Part shown: in pieces, positions 1-9,107 of the stretch
Layout: each line of letters starts with the position of its first letter
How positions within the stretch are numbered: position 1 is the first letter of the stretch
Source of the DNA: Acidobacteriota bacterium
GTDB lineage: Bacteria; Acidobacteriota; Vicinamibacteria; Vicinamibacterales; SCN-69-37
Direction: 5' to 3'
DNA: 55,242 nucleotides
Assembly (NCBI GenBank): GCA_005799825.1
Contig: SYFT01000108.1
Span: 1 to 55,242 of the forward strand
The notes under the pieces: model-generated
Told to the model about the DNA's origin: nothing
Seen by the model: the letters and a program-made list of their open reading frames with translations, nothing else
The model's database searches: none
Made by a program: the position numbers and the translations under genes

Positions 1-258
<258 letters not shown>

Positions 259-267
259 AGACGTTTC

Positions 268-702
268 ATGGCCATTCCCACGACCTTACGCCTTGAATTC
301 GTCACGCCGGAGCGTGCGATCGTCCACGACGAAGTGGATGAGCTGCAGTTGCCCGGCGAGGAAGGATTTCTCGGAGTCCTTCCAGGCCACACGCCCATGC
401 TCGTCAGCCTGAAGGTGGGCGAGATGTGGTATCGGAAAGGCATTGAGAAGTTTCACGGATTCGTCGGATTCGGGTTTGCCGAAATTCTCCCGGACCGCGT
501 GACCATCCTGGCGCGCATCGCCGAGAAGGCCGACGACATCGATCTGGAACGTGCCCAGTCTGCCAAACGGCGCGCGGAAGAACGACTGGCCGAGGTCGTT
601 AAGGGCGGCGCATCGGCAATGGACTACGAGCGCGCTCGCATCGCGCTTCTGCGGGCGATCACTCGCCTGCAGGTGTCACAACACGCGCGGACACGCGGCT
701 GA
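268..702 (+). CDS. atpC: F1 ATP synthase subunit epsilon
   Basis: A 144-residue protein with the beta-sandwich domain of epsilon subunits at residues 5-85 (LRLEFVTPERAIVHDEVDEL, then GEEGFLGVLPGHTPMLVSLK) and a helical hairpin at about 88-140 (AKRRAEERLAEV). The PGHTPML stretch is the most conserved family signature. Epsilon sits on the central stalk and inhibits wasteful ATP hydrolysis. The length matches the usual 130-145 residues. It lies 9 bases after atpD and 4 bases before a PP2C phosphatase, so the phosphatase is probably on the atp transcript. The C-terminal tail is rich in Arg and His and is not conserved in the family. Confidence 0.96.
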   Translation: MAIPTTLRLEFVTPERAIVHDEVDELQLPGEEGFLGVLPGHTPMLVSLKVGEMWYRKGIEKFHGFVGFGFAEILPDRVTILARIAEKADDIDLERAQSAKRRAEERLAEVVKGGASAMDYERARIALLRAITRLQVSQHARTRG

Positions 703-706
703 CCTG

Positions 707-1492
707 ATGCCGCCAATCACCTCGGTCTCCGTCACCCATACGGGCCTTCGACGCGAGAGCAACGAAGACGCGTTCCGCGAGCGTCAGGACCTTGGCCTGT
801 ACGTGGTGGCCGACGGGATGGGCGGCCACGAAGCCGGCGAAGTGGCGTCGCGTTTGACCGTGCAGGTGATTGAAGCGTTCATTGACGACACCCGCAACGC
901 AGAGCTCAATCAGGCCTGGCCCTTTCCCTATGATACCGCGCACTCGCTGGCGGCCAATCGCCTGATCGCCGCGCTTCGCCTGGCTAATCAGCGCGTGGCG
1001 TCGGCTATTGGCGCGGATCCCGAGCTCAAGGGCATGGCAACCACGGCCGTTGCGATCCTGCTGCAGCCTGCCGGCATGGCGCAGGTGGCGCACGTCGGTG
1101 ACAGCCGCGCCTACCAGTGGCGCGAGGGCAAGCTGCGACAACTGACCGACGACCATTCGTGGGTGGGCGAGCAAGTGCGCGCCGGTGTGCTCACGGATGA
1201 CGATGCCCAGCGGCATCCCTGGCGGAATGTGGTGACGCGCGCCATCTCGGGCGGCGTTGATCCCGAAGTAGACATCAAGGAAGTAGATCTAAAAGCCGGG
1301 GATCGCTTGCTGATCTGCTCCGATGGATTGTCCTCGGTGGTGCCACCGGCCCGCCTGAGTGAGCTGATGACCAAGCCCGGCGATTTAGCTGCGTGCGCGC
1401 AGTCCCTGATCAACGCCGCGAACGCCGTCGGCGGGCCCGACAACATCACCGTGATTCTCGTCGAGGTCGACGCCGCAGGCGATGTGGCATAA
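707..1492 (+). CDS. PP2C-family Ser/Thr protein phosphatase
   Basis: A 261-residue PPM phosphatase of the PrpC/Stp type. Metal-binding and structural motifs are intact: ESNEDAF near residue 20, VADGMGGHEAG at 33-43, VGDSRAY at about 130, CSDGLSS near 204 and GGPDNITVI near 242. Such enzymes remove phosphate from Ser/Thr-phosphorylated proteins, usually opposing a Hanks-type kinase; no kinase gene is in the window. I chose ATG 707 over an upstream in-frame ATG at 551 because the added stretch overlaps atpC and is not protein-like. The start lies 4 bases after the atpC stop and the end overlaps the ABC permease by 11 bases, which argues for one transcript with translational coupling. Confidence 0.93.
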   Translation: MPPITSVSVTHTGLRRESNEDAFRERQDLGLYVVADGMGGHEAGEVASRLTVQVIEAFIDDTRNAELNQAWPFPYDTAHSLAANRLIAALRLANQRVASAIGADPELKGMATTAVAILLQPAGMAQVAHVGDSRAYQWREGKLRQLTDDHSWVGEQVRAGVLTDDDAQRHPWRNVVTRAISGGVDPEVDIKEVDLKAGDRLLICSDGLSSVVPPARLSELMTKPGDLAACAQSLINAANAVGGPDNITVILVEVDAAGDVA

Positions 1493-2276
1493 CCTCGGAC
1501 AACTCCTTCGGTATCGCGGCCTCATCCAGAGTCTGGTGGCGCGTGATCTGAAGGCGCGCTACCGGGGATCGATGCTGGGGTTTTTCTGGTCGTTTGTGAA
1601 CCCCCTGATGTTGTTGCTGATCTACAACTGGGTATTCACCTACCTGCTCGAAAATCGGTCACAAGACACGCAGCCGTACGCGGTGTTCATGTTCACCGCT
1701 CTGCTGCCCTGGACCTGGTTCCAGTCATCGCTCAACGAAGTCACCGGGTCGCTGATTTCCGGCGGCAACCTCATCAAGAAGGTCCTGTTTCCCGCCGAAG
1801 TGCTGCCGATCGTCACAGTGCTCGGCAACATGATTCATTTCATCTTCGGCCTCCCGATTCTGGCGGCGTTCATGTGGTGGTACGGCGTGGTGCCCAACTG
1901 GCCGCAGCTGCCATGGTTTTTTGTGATTGTCGCGGTGCAGCTCCTGTTCACCATCGCCCTCGGGCTTGTGCTCTCTGCGCTGGCCGTGCACTTCCGCGAC
2001 GTCAAGGACCTAGTGTCGAACCTCCTGACGTTCTGGTTTTTCGCGACGCCGATCATCTACTGGTACGCCGACGAGCGATTCAAGGACTACAAGTTCTATT
2101 TCGATCTCAATCCATTTTCGCACCTGGCGATCTCGTATCAGGAAGTGCTCTTCTTTGATGGCGGATTCGGCCATTGGCTGTGGCTACTCGCACTGGGCGG
2201 TGCATCGGTCGTATTGTTCCTGGCGGCCTACTGGATCTTCGATCGTTTGCGTGATTCGTTTTCGGAGGCCGTATGA
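1482..2276 (+). CDS. wzm: ABC-2 type polysaccharide exporter permease (Wzm-like)
   Basis: A 264-residue membrane protein with the ABC2 permease fold. It has an N-terminal amphipathic stretch (LVARDLKARYRGSMLGFFWS, typical of TagG/Wzm permeases) and about six membrane segments, including residues 30-53, 62-80, 105-132, 142-166, 173-192 and 232-254. It pairs with the ATPase encoded next, whose start overlaps this stop by 4 bases (ATGA). Such pairs export undecaprenyl-linked O-antigen or other glycans across the inner membrane. The start overlaps the PP2C gene by 11 bases. No glycan synthesis cluster surrounds it, so the substrate cannot be told. Confidence 0.9.
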   Translation: MWHNLGQLLRYRGLIQSLVARDLKARYRGSMLGFFWSFVNPLMLLLIYNWVFTYLLENRSQDTQPYAVFMFTALLPWTWFQSSLNEVTGSLISGGNLIKKVLFPAEVLPIVTVLGNMIHFIFGLPILAAFMWWYGVVPNWPQLPWFFVIVAVQLLFTIALGLVLSALAVHFRDVKDLVSNLLTFWFFATPIIYWYADERFKDYKFYFDLNPFSHLAISYQEVLFFDGGFGHWLWLLALGGASVVLFLAAYWIFDRLRDSFSEAV

Positions 2277-3598
2277 GTTCGCCGGCCATTACGCTTGATC
2301 ACGTCAGCAAGATTTATCGCCGGTATGGCGGCCGGCAGTTTTCCACGCTGAAAAGCGCGTTGCTCTCCGGGGACCTCGTCCGCAAGCTCAGGCCCGAGGA
2401 GACGTTTCAGGCGCTGAAAGATGTTTCGTTCACGGTGCCGAAGGGCTGCACCTATGGTGTGGTCGGCCGGAACGGATCGGGCAAGAGCACGGCACTGAAG
2501 CTGGTGGCCGGCATTACGAAGCCCACCATCGGCACGGTCCAGGTGGACGGCCGCATTTCGGCGCTCATCGAACTGGGCGCGGGGTTCCACCCCGAGATCT
2601 CCGGTCGTGAAAACGTCTTCATCAACGGCATCATGCTGGGCCTGACGAAGAAGGAGATCACCAAGCGCTTCGACGAAATCGTGGAGTTCGCCGAGCTCAC
2701 CGAGTTCATCGACGCACCCGTGAAAACCTACTCGTCCGGCATGTACATGCGCCTGGGCTTTGCCGTGGCCATTCACGTGGATCCCGATGTGCTGCTGGTG
2801 GACGAGGTGCTGGCGGTTGGCGACGAGGGGTTCACGCACAAGTGCCTGGACAAGTTTGGCGAGTTCAAGCGGCGCGGTAAGACCATTCTGTTGGTGACGC
2901 ACTCGCTGGGATTGGTCGAGCGATTCTGCGACGAAGCCGTGTGGCTTGACGCCGGTGAGAAGAAGGCCGAAGGCGATCCCACGCGCGTGGTGGGGACGTA
3001 TGTCACCGATGTGGCCCGGCAGGAAGAGCGGTTCCTCGCCGCGGCGGATGAAAAGGCGAAGCAGGATGCCGGCGGCGCCGGGCAGGCCGCGCCGAGCGGG
3101 CCCGTTGCGGCCGAGCATCACTTCGGCGACATGAATCAGGCGGGCGAGGGCCGCTGGGGATCGGGCGGTGTGGAGATCGCGTCGGTGGATTTCCAGGATG
3201 CCAACGGCCAGTCCACGCACGTGTTTCACACCGGCGAGCAGATGCGCGTCATTCTCGGTGTGAAGGCCGCGGCACCCGTTCGCGATTTTGTTTTTGGCAT
3301 CGGTCTGTTCACTGCCGATGGCGCCATGGTCTATGGCACCAACACGGATATCGAGGAACTGGAGTCCGACCGTCTCGAAGGCGAAGCGACAGTCACCCTC
3401 ACGGTGGATTCACTCGACCTGGTTGAGGGCACCTATAAGCTGGACGTCGCGGTTCATAAGCGCGACGGCGCCCCGTACGACTACCATCGCCTGCTCCACA
3501 CGTTCCGCGTGAAGTCTCGCATCAAGGACGGTGGCATCTACCGCCCGAAGCACCGCTGGGACTTCTCCACCGCGATCAAGTTCAAACCGCCCAAGTAG
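2273..3598 (+). CDS. wzt: ABC exporter ATPase with C-terminal carbohydrate-binding domain (Wzt-like)
   Basis: A 441-residue protein. Residues 1-245 form the ABC ATPase: Walker A GRNGSGKST at about 64-72, signature region YSSGMYMRLGFA at about 151 and Walker B LLVDEVLAVGDE at about 172. A linker rich in Ala, Gly and Glu (about 250-285) leads to a beta-sandwich domain at about 295-430 of the Wzt C-terminal type, which in characterised systems recognises the terminal modification of the exported O-antigen. The extra domain suggests export of a capped glycan rather than a simple teichoic-acid-like polymer. It overlaps the permease gene by 4 bases. Its TAG stop lies inside the first GTAG of a REP-like repeat. 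Confidence 0.92.
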   Translation: MSSPAITLDHVSKIYRRYGGRQFSTLKSALLSGDLVRKLRPEETFQALKDVSFTVPKGCTYGVVGRNGSGKSTALKLVAGITKPTIGTVQVDGRISALIELGAGFHPEISGRENVFINGIMLGLTKKEITKRFDEIVEFAELTEFIDAPVKTYSSGMYMRLGFAVAIHVDPDVLLVDEVLAVGDEGFTHKCLDKFGEFKRRGKTILLVTHSLGLVERFCDEAVWLDAGEKKAEGDPTRVVGTYVTDVARQEERFLAAADEKAKQDAGGAGQAAPSGPVAAEHHFGDMNQAGEGRWGSGGVEIASVDFQDANGQSTHVFHTGEQMRVILGVKAAAPVRDFVFGIGLFTADGAMVYGTNTDIEELESDRLEGEATVTLTVDSLDLVEGTYKLDVAVHKRDGAPYDYHRLLHTFRVKSRIKDGGIYRPKHRWDFSTAIKFKPPK

Positions 3599-3641
3599 CG
3601 CGGCCTTCCTGACGTAGCGCGGCCTGGTTCCCAAGGCCGCG
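3595..3641 (+). repeat. GTAG-headed REP-like hairpin, tandem partial copy plus full copy
   Basis: GTAGCGCGGCCT occurs at 3595 and again at 3614. The second copy continues through the loop GGTTCCCA into AGGCCGC, giving a 7-bp perfect stem at 3619-3625 and 3634-3640. The first copy lacks its right arm and supplies the TAG stop of the exporter ATPase gene. The layout (GTAG followed by an imperfect palindrome) is that of REP sequences mobilised by RAYT transposases in other bacteria. Related copies lie at 7953-7976, 18776-18860 and 47843-47942. There is no T-tract, so a terminator role is unsupported. Confidence 0.65.
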
Positions 3642-3734
3642 ATCGGAGTTTTCATCCGCCGTGCGCGTCACCGTGCCGCCCTCCGGCTCCCGACGTGGAA
3701 AAACGGCGCTCCAGGGCAGGCGTCCCGCGTCCAG

Positions 3735-3757
3735 CGCGTGGGTCCCTATCCCACGCG
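3735..3757. other. 8-bp palindrome upstream of rfaE2
   Basis: CGCGTGGG and CCCACGCG form a perfect 8-bp inverted repeat around the loop TCCCTAT, ending 35 bases before the rfaE2 start. It could be an operator, an RNA hairpin in the leader, or a decayed repeat like those elsewhere in the window. Only the symmetry is seen; no function is claimed. Confidence 0.35.
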
Positions 3758-3791
3758 GCGTACACTCTGGCACTTGCGATAACCTTCATGA

Positions 3792-4274
3792 GTGGTTCTC
3801 TCGTCCAGATCCGAAGCCGCCGCATGGGCTGAGCGCGCTCGCGCCGCGGGCCAGCGCATTGCCTATACCAACGGCGTATTCGACCTGCTCCACCCTGGCC
3901 ACGCCAGGTACCTGCAAGCAGCGCGCGCTGAGGGCGACGTCCTGATCGTCGCGATCAACTCCGACCGATCGGTCAGCGCGATCAAGGGACCCACAAGACC
4001 CCTCACACCGGAGTCCGAACGGGCCGAGGTGCTGGACGCCCTCGCGTGCGTGAGCGCAGTGGTGGTCTTCGACGAGGAGACACCGGCCGAGATCATCAAA
4101 GCGATTCAGCCGGACGTGCTGGTGAAAGGCGCCGACTGGGCGCCAGACAAGATCGTTGGCCGCGACACGGTTGAGGCCCGAGGCGGCAAGGTCATCCTGA
4201 TGCCCGTGGAACAGGGCTGGTCCACAACCGCGATCATCGAAAAGGTCAAATCAACACGAGGCATGAAGGACTGA
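3792..4274 (+). CDS. rfaE2: D-glycero-beta-D-manno-heptose 1-phosphate adenylyltransferase
   Basis: A 160-residue single-domain nucleotidyltransferase of the RfaE2/HldE C-terminal type. Signatures are TNGVFDLLHPGHARYL at residues 25-40 with the HPGH nucleotide-binding motif, NSDRSVSAIKGPTRPL at about 56-71, VKGADW with DKIVG near 113-125, and GWSTTAII near 145-152. The enzyme transfers AMP to heptose 1-phosphate, the last activation step before epimerisation to the ADP-heptose used for LPS core. The fused kinase domain of HldE is absent, so a separate kinase must be elsewhere. The start is GTG; a nearby ATG at 3788 is out of frame. The last codons and stop overlap a dispersed palindrome. Confidence 0.92.
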   Translation: MVLSSRSEAAAWAERARAAGQRIAYTNGVFDLLHPGHARYLQAARAEGDVLIVAINSDRSVSAIKGPTRPLTPESERAEVLDALACVSAVVVFDEETPAEIIKAIQPDVLVKGADWAPDKIVGRDTVEARGGKVILMPVEQGWSTTAIIEKVKSTRGMKD

Positions 4275-4309
4275 TCCAAGGCTCCTTCAAGTCCTTCACG
4301 CTTCGTGTA
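4262..4309. repeat. Dispersed palindrome, second family (copy 1)
   Basis: TGAAGGACT at 4264-4272 pairs perfectly with AGTCCTTCA at 4290-4298, followed by CGCTTCGTGTA. The TGA stop of rfaE2 (4272-4274) lies in the left part, so the final codons of the gene belong to the element. The same plan, ending in CCTTCAxGCCTCGT, recurs at 34299-34352 and 37592-37640, and the tail motif ACGCCTCGTGT also appears in the hairpin at 32372-32410. Confidence 0.6.
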
Positions 4310-4334
4310 CAAACCCACATCCTGCTAGCATGAA

Positions 4335-7300
4335 GTGTTCTCTTTCGTGCTTCATCCGTCAGCGTCCCTCGCGTTCCGATCGCTGCTGAAGTCGGCCGCC
4401 ACTCGCGCCGGCCTTTCCCGATCGCTTCCGCGCCTGGCCGGCCTTGGCCCAGGTGCTGTGGCGTTCCACGCCTCGGCACTGGCGCAGGACGGCCCAGTTG
4501 TGTTGGTGGTGCCGACCGACCAGGACGTGGAACAAGTCTCCCAGGACGCCAGGTTTTTCCTGGGCGTTATGAAAGGGCTGTCCGATTCTCAGGCCGAACA
4601 GGCCGTGCTGCCCTTCCCCTCCCAGGAAGTCGATCCGTACCGGGGGCTCGCTCCACACCTTCAAGTGGCATCAGCGCGAGCACGGGCGCTGGCCGCACTG
4701 GCCACCGGCACGGCGCAACTTGTGGTCGCCTCCGCTCGGGCCCTGCCACCCAGGCTCACCGACCCTTCCCGGTTGGCAGCCGCCACCATCATCCTGAAAC
4801 CAGGCGTCGAGGTTCCGGTACACGAGCTGCGCGCACGCCTAGCCGTCGCCGGCTTCACTCCTGAGGATCCGGTCGATCAACATGGCGAGTTCTTCGTTCG
4901 CGGCGGCGTCGTCGATCTGTATCCGACCTCCGAAGAACAGCCGATTCGCCTGGAGTTCATCGGCGACATCATCGAGTCTGTCCGCCGCTACGACGCTTCG
5001 ACGCAGCGCTCACTCAAGGCGCTCGACTCGCTCACGCTCACGCCGCAGCGCGAGCTGATGCCGGCGATTCTCGGCGTTGAGGCACACGCCGAGCTACGAA
5101 GTTCCGAACACGCCGAAGCGGCGCTAGACCGTACCTCTACCTTCATTGACTACGTCCGTCGCGCCGGTGCCGCGCTGCTGATCTACGAACTCGACGACGT
5201 GGCGTCGCGTGGGCGTGGACTTGAAGAACAGTGGCGGTTGAGCGCGCAAGATGCGTCGGCCAAGAACGCGCTGGCGCTGCCGTACGAACATTTTGCGTTG
5301 ACCTGGGCCGACCTGGAAGCGTGGCTCGAGCGCGGTTCCAGGATTTCGCAACTGGCGCTCGACGACGCCACTGGCGAAGTGCATGTACCGTGTCAGCCGG
5401 TGCTGGAGTATCGAGGGCGCATCGGGGACTGGGTCGAAGAGATTCGACAAGCGCGCGAGCGCGGCGACACCGTCGTCTTCATCGCAGCCACGCCCGGCCG
5501 CGCTGAACGCACCATCGAGCTGTTGGCCGACTACGAAGTGCGTGGCCGAGTCATCGGCGACAACGAAGACATGGCTCGGGCCACCGTGCTCGTCACTACC
5601 GGCCACCTGTCGCGGGGCTTCCACCTCCCCACCGGCAACCTGCTGCTGTTTGCAGAGACGGACCTCTTCGACGAGGAACGCCGCAGCAGCAGCGAGCGCC
5701 GCAAGTCCGCCGCGCGCACGTTTGTCTCAGACTTCCGAGACCTCAAGGTGGACGACCTCGTTGTCCACATCGACAATGGCATTGGCCGGTTCGTCGGCCT
5801 CAAGAAGATGGCCATTGGGTCAGGCGGCGAAGCGCAGGAGTTCATGGAACTTCGCTACGCCGGCGAAGATAAACTGTTCGTGCCTCTGGACCGGCTCGAC
5901 CTTGTCCAAAAATACACCGGCGGCGCCGCACCGACCCTCGACAAACTGGGTGGCGCCACCTGGGAAAAAGCCAAGACGCGCGTCAAGAAGGCCATGCGCG
6001 ACATGGCCGAGGAGTTGCTCAAGCTCTACGCGGCGCGCAAAGCCGTGGTCGGCCATGCATTCACGCCCGACTCACACTGGCAGCACGAGTTCGACGATGC
6101 GTTTGAGTATGTGCTGACGGCCGACCAGCAGTCGGCGATTGCGGATATTTCGAAAGACATGGAATCCACGATGCCGATGGACCGCCTGCTCTGCGGCGAC
6201 GTCGGCTACGGCAAAACGGAAGTCGCAATGCGCGCGGCGTTTAAAGCCGTGATGGATGGAAAGCAAGTGGCGTTCCTTGCGCCTACTACAGTGCTGGCGT
6301 TTCAACATGAGCGCACGTTGAAGGACCGGTTTGCCGGCTTCCCCGTTCGCATCGACATGGTTAGCCGGTTCCGCAGCAAGTCTGAGCAGCAGGCGTCGCT
6401 CGAGAAGCTCGCGTCTGGCCAACTCGACATCATCGTTGGCACACATCGCCTGCTGTCGAAGGACGTGGCGTTCCGCGACCTCGGCCTGCTGGTGGTGGAT
6501 GAAGAGCAACGATTCGGCGTGGTGCACAAGGAACGGCTGAAGCAGATTCGCAAAAAAGTCGACGTGTTGACGATGACCGCGACGCCGATTCCGCGAACGT
6601 TGAACATGTCGCTGGTGGGCATTCGCGACATGTCGGTGATCGAGACGCCGCCGCGCGACCGCCTCTCGATTCAGACGCACGTGGTGAAGTTTGACCAGGA
6701 CGTGATCACCCGCGCGATCAGGACCGAAATTGAACGGGGCGGCCAGGTGTTCTTTGTCCACAATCGTGTGGAGTCGATTTTGTCAATCGCCGGGCTGATT
6801 CAGCGGCTGGTACCCGACGTGCGGATTGCGATTGGCCACGGCCAGATGGGCGATGGCGAGCTTGAAAAAGTCATGGTTGACTTTGTCGCCCACAAGTACG
6901 ACGTCCTTGTCTCCACCACCATCGTCGAAAACGGACTCGATATTGGGAACGCGAACACCATTGTGATCAACCGGGCCGACCGGTATGGCCTGTCGCAGCT
7001 CTATCAACTGCGAGGGCGTGTGGGGCGTTCGGACCGACGGGCGTATGCGTACCTGCTGATTCCGCCCGAACAGTCGCTGTCGCCAATCGCTCGGAAGCGG
7101 CTGGCGGCGATCCGCGAATTCAGCGACCTCGGGTCGGGCTTCAGAATTGCGGCCCTGGACCTTGAAATCCGGGGCGCCGGAAATCTCCTGGGCGGCCAGC
7201 AGAGCGGGCACATCGAGGCCGTCGGGTTTGACATGTACACGAAGCTGCTCGAAGAGACCATTCGGGAGCTGAAGGGCGAGGAGATCGAGGATGACCGCCG

Positions 7301-7943
7301 GACCGCGGTCAATCTGAAGCTCAACCTCCGGATTGACGAGCAATTCATCCCCGACATGAACCAGCGGCTGGCGGCGTACCGGCGTTTGGCGAACACCAGG
7401 ACAACAGCAGAAGTCGATGAGCTAATTGCAGAACTCGGTGACCGTTATGGTCTATTGCCAGAAACAGTGCTAAACATAGCCGAATACGCCAAGATCAGAA
7501 CGATGGCCGATAGGCTGGGTCTGGAGACCCTGGAACGTGAGGGTCAGGCCGTGGTGTTCAAATTCAGACAGTCCGCGAAGCTCGACCCGGTTTGGTTGCT
7601 GAAAATGGTCCAAACCAGGGGCGATCTGACGCTTCTCCCCCCGGCCATCGTCAAGCTCGACATGACCAAACCAATCCTTCGTCCGACGGCCGCGGTCGTA
7701 AAGCCGACTCTTCAGCCACTCGGGCGTCTGAATCCACAAACAACCGGTCGGATCAAGGCCCCGGATGTAGCGCCGGGCCGAGAATCCTGGTGGACGACCA
7801 GGGCAACGACCGGCGAGGTGTCTACGGGGTTCACCAGGGAAGAAATTCTGGCCGAGGCCCCGACGGATCCGCGGGCGCCCGGTGGTGTGTTTGAACGGGT
7901 GCGGCAGGTGCTCGAGGAGTTCGGGCGCGGGCTGACGGGGTAA
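4335..7943 (+). CDS. mfd: Transcription-repair coupling factor Mfd
   Basis: A 1202-residue protein of full family length (E. coli Mfd has 1148). The N-terminal half is the UvrB-like module that recruits UvrA. Residues about 470-570 are the RNA-polymerase interaction domain (VDDLVVHIDNGIGRFVGLKK). The translocase follows: Walker A GDVGYGKTEVAMRAAF near 621-636, the DEEQ box VVDEEQRFG near 719-727, TMTATPIPRTL, and motif VI QLRGRVGRS. The TRCF C-terminal domain covers about 1010-1110. A tail of about 90 residues rich in Pro, Thr and Arg extends past it. Mfd removes RNA polymerase stalled at lesions and hands over to UvrA. The start is GTG. Confidence 0.96.
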   Translation: MFSFVLHPSASLAFRSLLKSAATRAGLSRSLPRLAGLGPGAVAFHASALAQDGPVVLVVPTDQDVEQVSQDARFFLGVMKGLSDSQAEQAVLPFPSQEVDPYRGLAPHLQVASARARALAALATGTAQLVVASARALPPRLTDPSRLAAATIILKPGVEVPVHELRARLAVAGFTPEDPVDQHGEFFVRGGVVDLYPTSEEQPIRLEFIGDIIESVRRYDASTQRSLKALDSLTLTPQRELMPAILGVEAHAELRSSEHAEAALDRTSTFIDYVRRAGAALLIYELDDVASRGRGLEEQWRLSAQDASAKNALALPYEHFALTWADLEAWLERGSRISQLALDDATGEVHVPCQPVLEYRGRIGDWVEEIRQARERGDTVVFIAATPGRAERTIELLADYEVRGRVIGDNEDMARATVLVTTGHLSRGFHLPTGNLLLFAETDLFDEERRSSSERRKSAARTFVSDFRDLKVDDLVVHIDNGIGRFVGLKKMAIGSGGEAQEFMELRYAGEDKLFVPLDRLDLVQKYTGGAAPTLDKLGGATWEKAKTRVKKAMRDMAEELLKLYAARKAVVGHAFTPDSHWQHEFDDAFEYVLTADQQSAIADISKDMESTMPMDRLLCGDVGYGKTEVAMRAAFKAVMDGKQVAFLAPTTVLAFQHERTLKDRFAGFPVRIDMVSRFRSKSEQQASLEKLASGQLDIIVGTHRLLSKDVAFRDLGLLVVDEEQRFGVVHKERLKQIRKKVDVLTMTATPIPRTLNMSLVGIRDMSVIETPPRDRLSIQTHVVKFDQDVITRAIRTEIERGGQVFFVHNRVESILSIAGLIQRLVPDVRIAIGHGQMGDGELEKVMVDFVAHKYDVLVSTTIVENGLDIGNANTIVINRADRYGLSQLYQLRGRVGRSDRRAYAYLLIPPEQSLSPIARKRLAAIREFSDLGSGFRIAALDLEIRGAGNLLGGQQSGHIEAVGFDMYTKLLEETIRELKGEEIEDDRRTAVNLKLNLRIDEQFIPDMNQRLAAYRRLANTRTTAEVDELIAELGDRYGLLPETVLNIAEYAKIRTMADRLGLETLEREGQAVVFKFRQSAKLDPVWLLKMVQTRGDLTLLPPAIVKLDMTKPILRPTAAVVKPTLQPLGRLNPQTTGRIKAPDVAPGRESWWTTRATTGEVSTGFTREEILAEAPTDPRAPGGVFERVRQVLEEFGRGLTG

Positions 7944-7952
7944 GATCCATTT

Positions 7953-7976
7953 GGCGTGGCTGAGGCCACGCCCTAC
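7953..7976 (-). repeat. GTAG-headed REP-like hairpin (single copy)
   Basis: On the minus strand the element reads GTAGGGCGTGGC, then CTCA, then GCCACGCC: an 8-bp perfect stem (7953-7960 with 7965-7972) headed by GTAG (CTAC at 7973-7976 on the plus strand). It lies between mfd and the surA-like gene. It lacks a T-run, so it is read as a REP-like element rather than an intrinsic terminator, although the hairpin might still slow decay of the mfd mRNA. Confidence 0.6.
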
Positions 7977-8011
7977 GCAGAACCGGTGCGAGGGAGCAGG
8001 GATTTTTTGAA

Positions 8012-9106
8012 ATGAAGCAGCGAATAGTAATTGGCGCGGTCGCGCTGGCAGTGGCGTCGGCTGGCGTGCTGGCCGCGCAGACGCCGGCTCCGCCGGTGCA
8101 GTCAAGGCCGGTGGTGTTGCAGAAGGTGCTGGTGAAGGTCAACGGGGCCATTTTCACCAAGACCGAGCTCGAAGAACTGCAGATCGAGACTTTGCGCGAT
8201 CAGGCTCAGCGCGACCTGACGCCGATGGATCTGCAAAACGATGCGGCGCTTCGCGAGCAACTGATCAAGATTACGCCCGAACTCCTCGCGAACGCGGTTG
8301 ACTATCTGATTGTGGTGCAGCGTGGACGTGAGCTTGGCATCCGGCTGAGTGACGCCCAGTTCAAGGACTACATCGAGGGCATCAAGAAAGACAATCAGCT
8401 CGACGACAAGACGTTTCAACTGGCCATGTCGCAGCAGGGAATGACCACGGAAATCCTGCGCAAGCGGCTTGAAAAGGAATACCTGCGTCAGGGAGTGATG
8501 TCGCGCGACGTGGCGCCGCGTATTGCGATCACCGAAGAAGAAGCGCGCCAGTACTACCGCGCTCACCCCGAAGAGTTCATGAAGCCGACGATGATCACGG
8601 TGCGCGAGATTTCGGTGCTCGTGCCGAGCGACGCCCGTGCCGGCGAGCAGGTGGTGAATGTGGCGCTGGACGAAGCCGCGCTCGAAAACATCAAAGCCGC
8701 CCGCGAGCGCGCACTCAAGGGCGAAGATTTCGCGGCGCTCGTCACCGAGTTTTCACAGTCGGGATCCAAGGCCAACGGAGGTCTGATTGGGCCGCTTAAC
8801 CTAAATGAACTGGCTGAAGGTCTGCGAAAGCTCCTGGGGCCGATGAAGACGGGCGAGATCGCAGAGCCCCTCCGGACACCGACTGGCTATCAACTGTTGA
8901 AGGTTGAGCTAAAAGACGAGTCTGCGGTTGAGCCGTTTGAGACGGTGCGTAACCAGGTTGGCGACAAGGTGCAGGGTCAGCGCGGCCAGGTTGAGATGCT
9001 CAAGTTTGTTGAGAGCCTGCGCGGGCAGGCGATCATCGAGTGGAAAGACGAAGAACTGAAGAAGCTCTACGACCAGCATCGAGCGTCCCAGAAGAAAGTG
9101 GACTGA
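8012..9106 (+). CDS. Periplasmic peptidyl-prolyl isomerase/chaperone (PpiC/SurA type)
   Basis: A 364-residue secreted protein. Residues 1-22 form a signal peptide ending in AALAAQ-like sequence (VLAAQTP). Residues about 40-180 are a SurA N-terminal-like helical chaperone region (VNGAIFTKTELEELQ, ending with a DVAPRIAITEEEARQYY helix). A parvulin domain follows at about 195-295, with ITVREISVLV, FSQSGSKANGGLIGPL, and MKTGEIAEPLRTPTGYQLLK. In diderms this family assists folding of outer-membrane proteins. It lies 68 bases after mfd, with a REP-like hairpin between, and 1 base before the dus gene. Only one parvulin domain is present, unlike E. coli SurA which has two. Confidence 0.88.
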   Translation: MKQRIVIGAVALAVASAGVLAAQTPAPPVQSRPVVLQKVLVKVNGAIFTKTELEELQIETLRDQAQRDLTPMDLQNDAALREQLIKITPELLANAVDYLIVVQRGRELGIRLSDAQFKDYIEGIKKDNQLDDKTFQLAMSQQGMTTEILRKRLEKEYLRQGVMSRDVAPRIAITEEEARQYYRAHPEEFMKPTMITVREISVLVPSDARAGEQVVNVALDEAALENIKAARERALKGEDFAALVTEFSQSGSKANGGLIGPLNLNELAEGLRKLLGPMKTGEIAEPLRTPTGYQLLKVELKDESAVEPFETVRNQVGDKVQGQRGQVEMLKFVESLRGQAIIEWKDEELKKLYDQHRASQKKVD

Positions 9107-9107
9107 C

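Noticed and set aside
2228..3229. 333-codon open frame on the minus strand opposite the exporter ATPase gene
   Set aside because: It is rich in His, Arg and Gly without any motif and mirrors the ABC ATPase, whose Walker and signature motifs are intact. It is a composition shadow.
7953..7976. Intrinsic terminator after mfd
   Set aside because: Good stem but no T-tract; it also matches the GTAG-headed repeat family, which explains it better.
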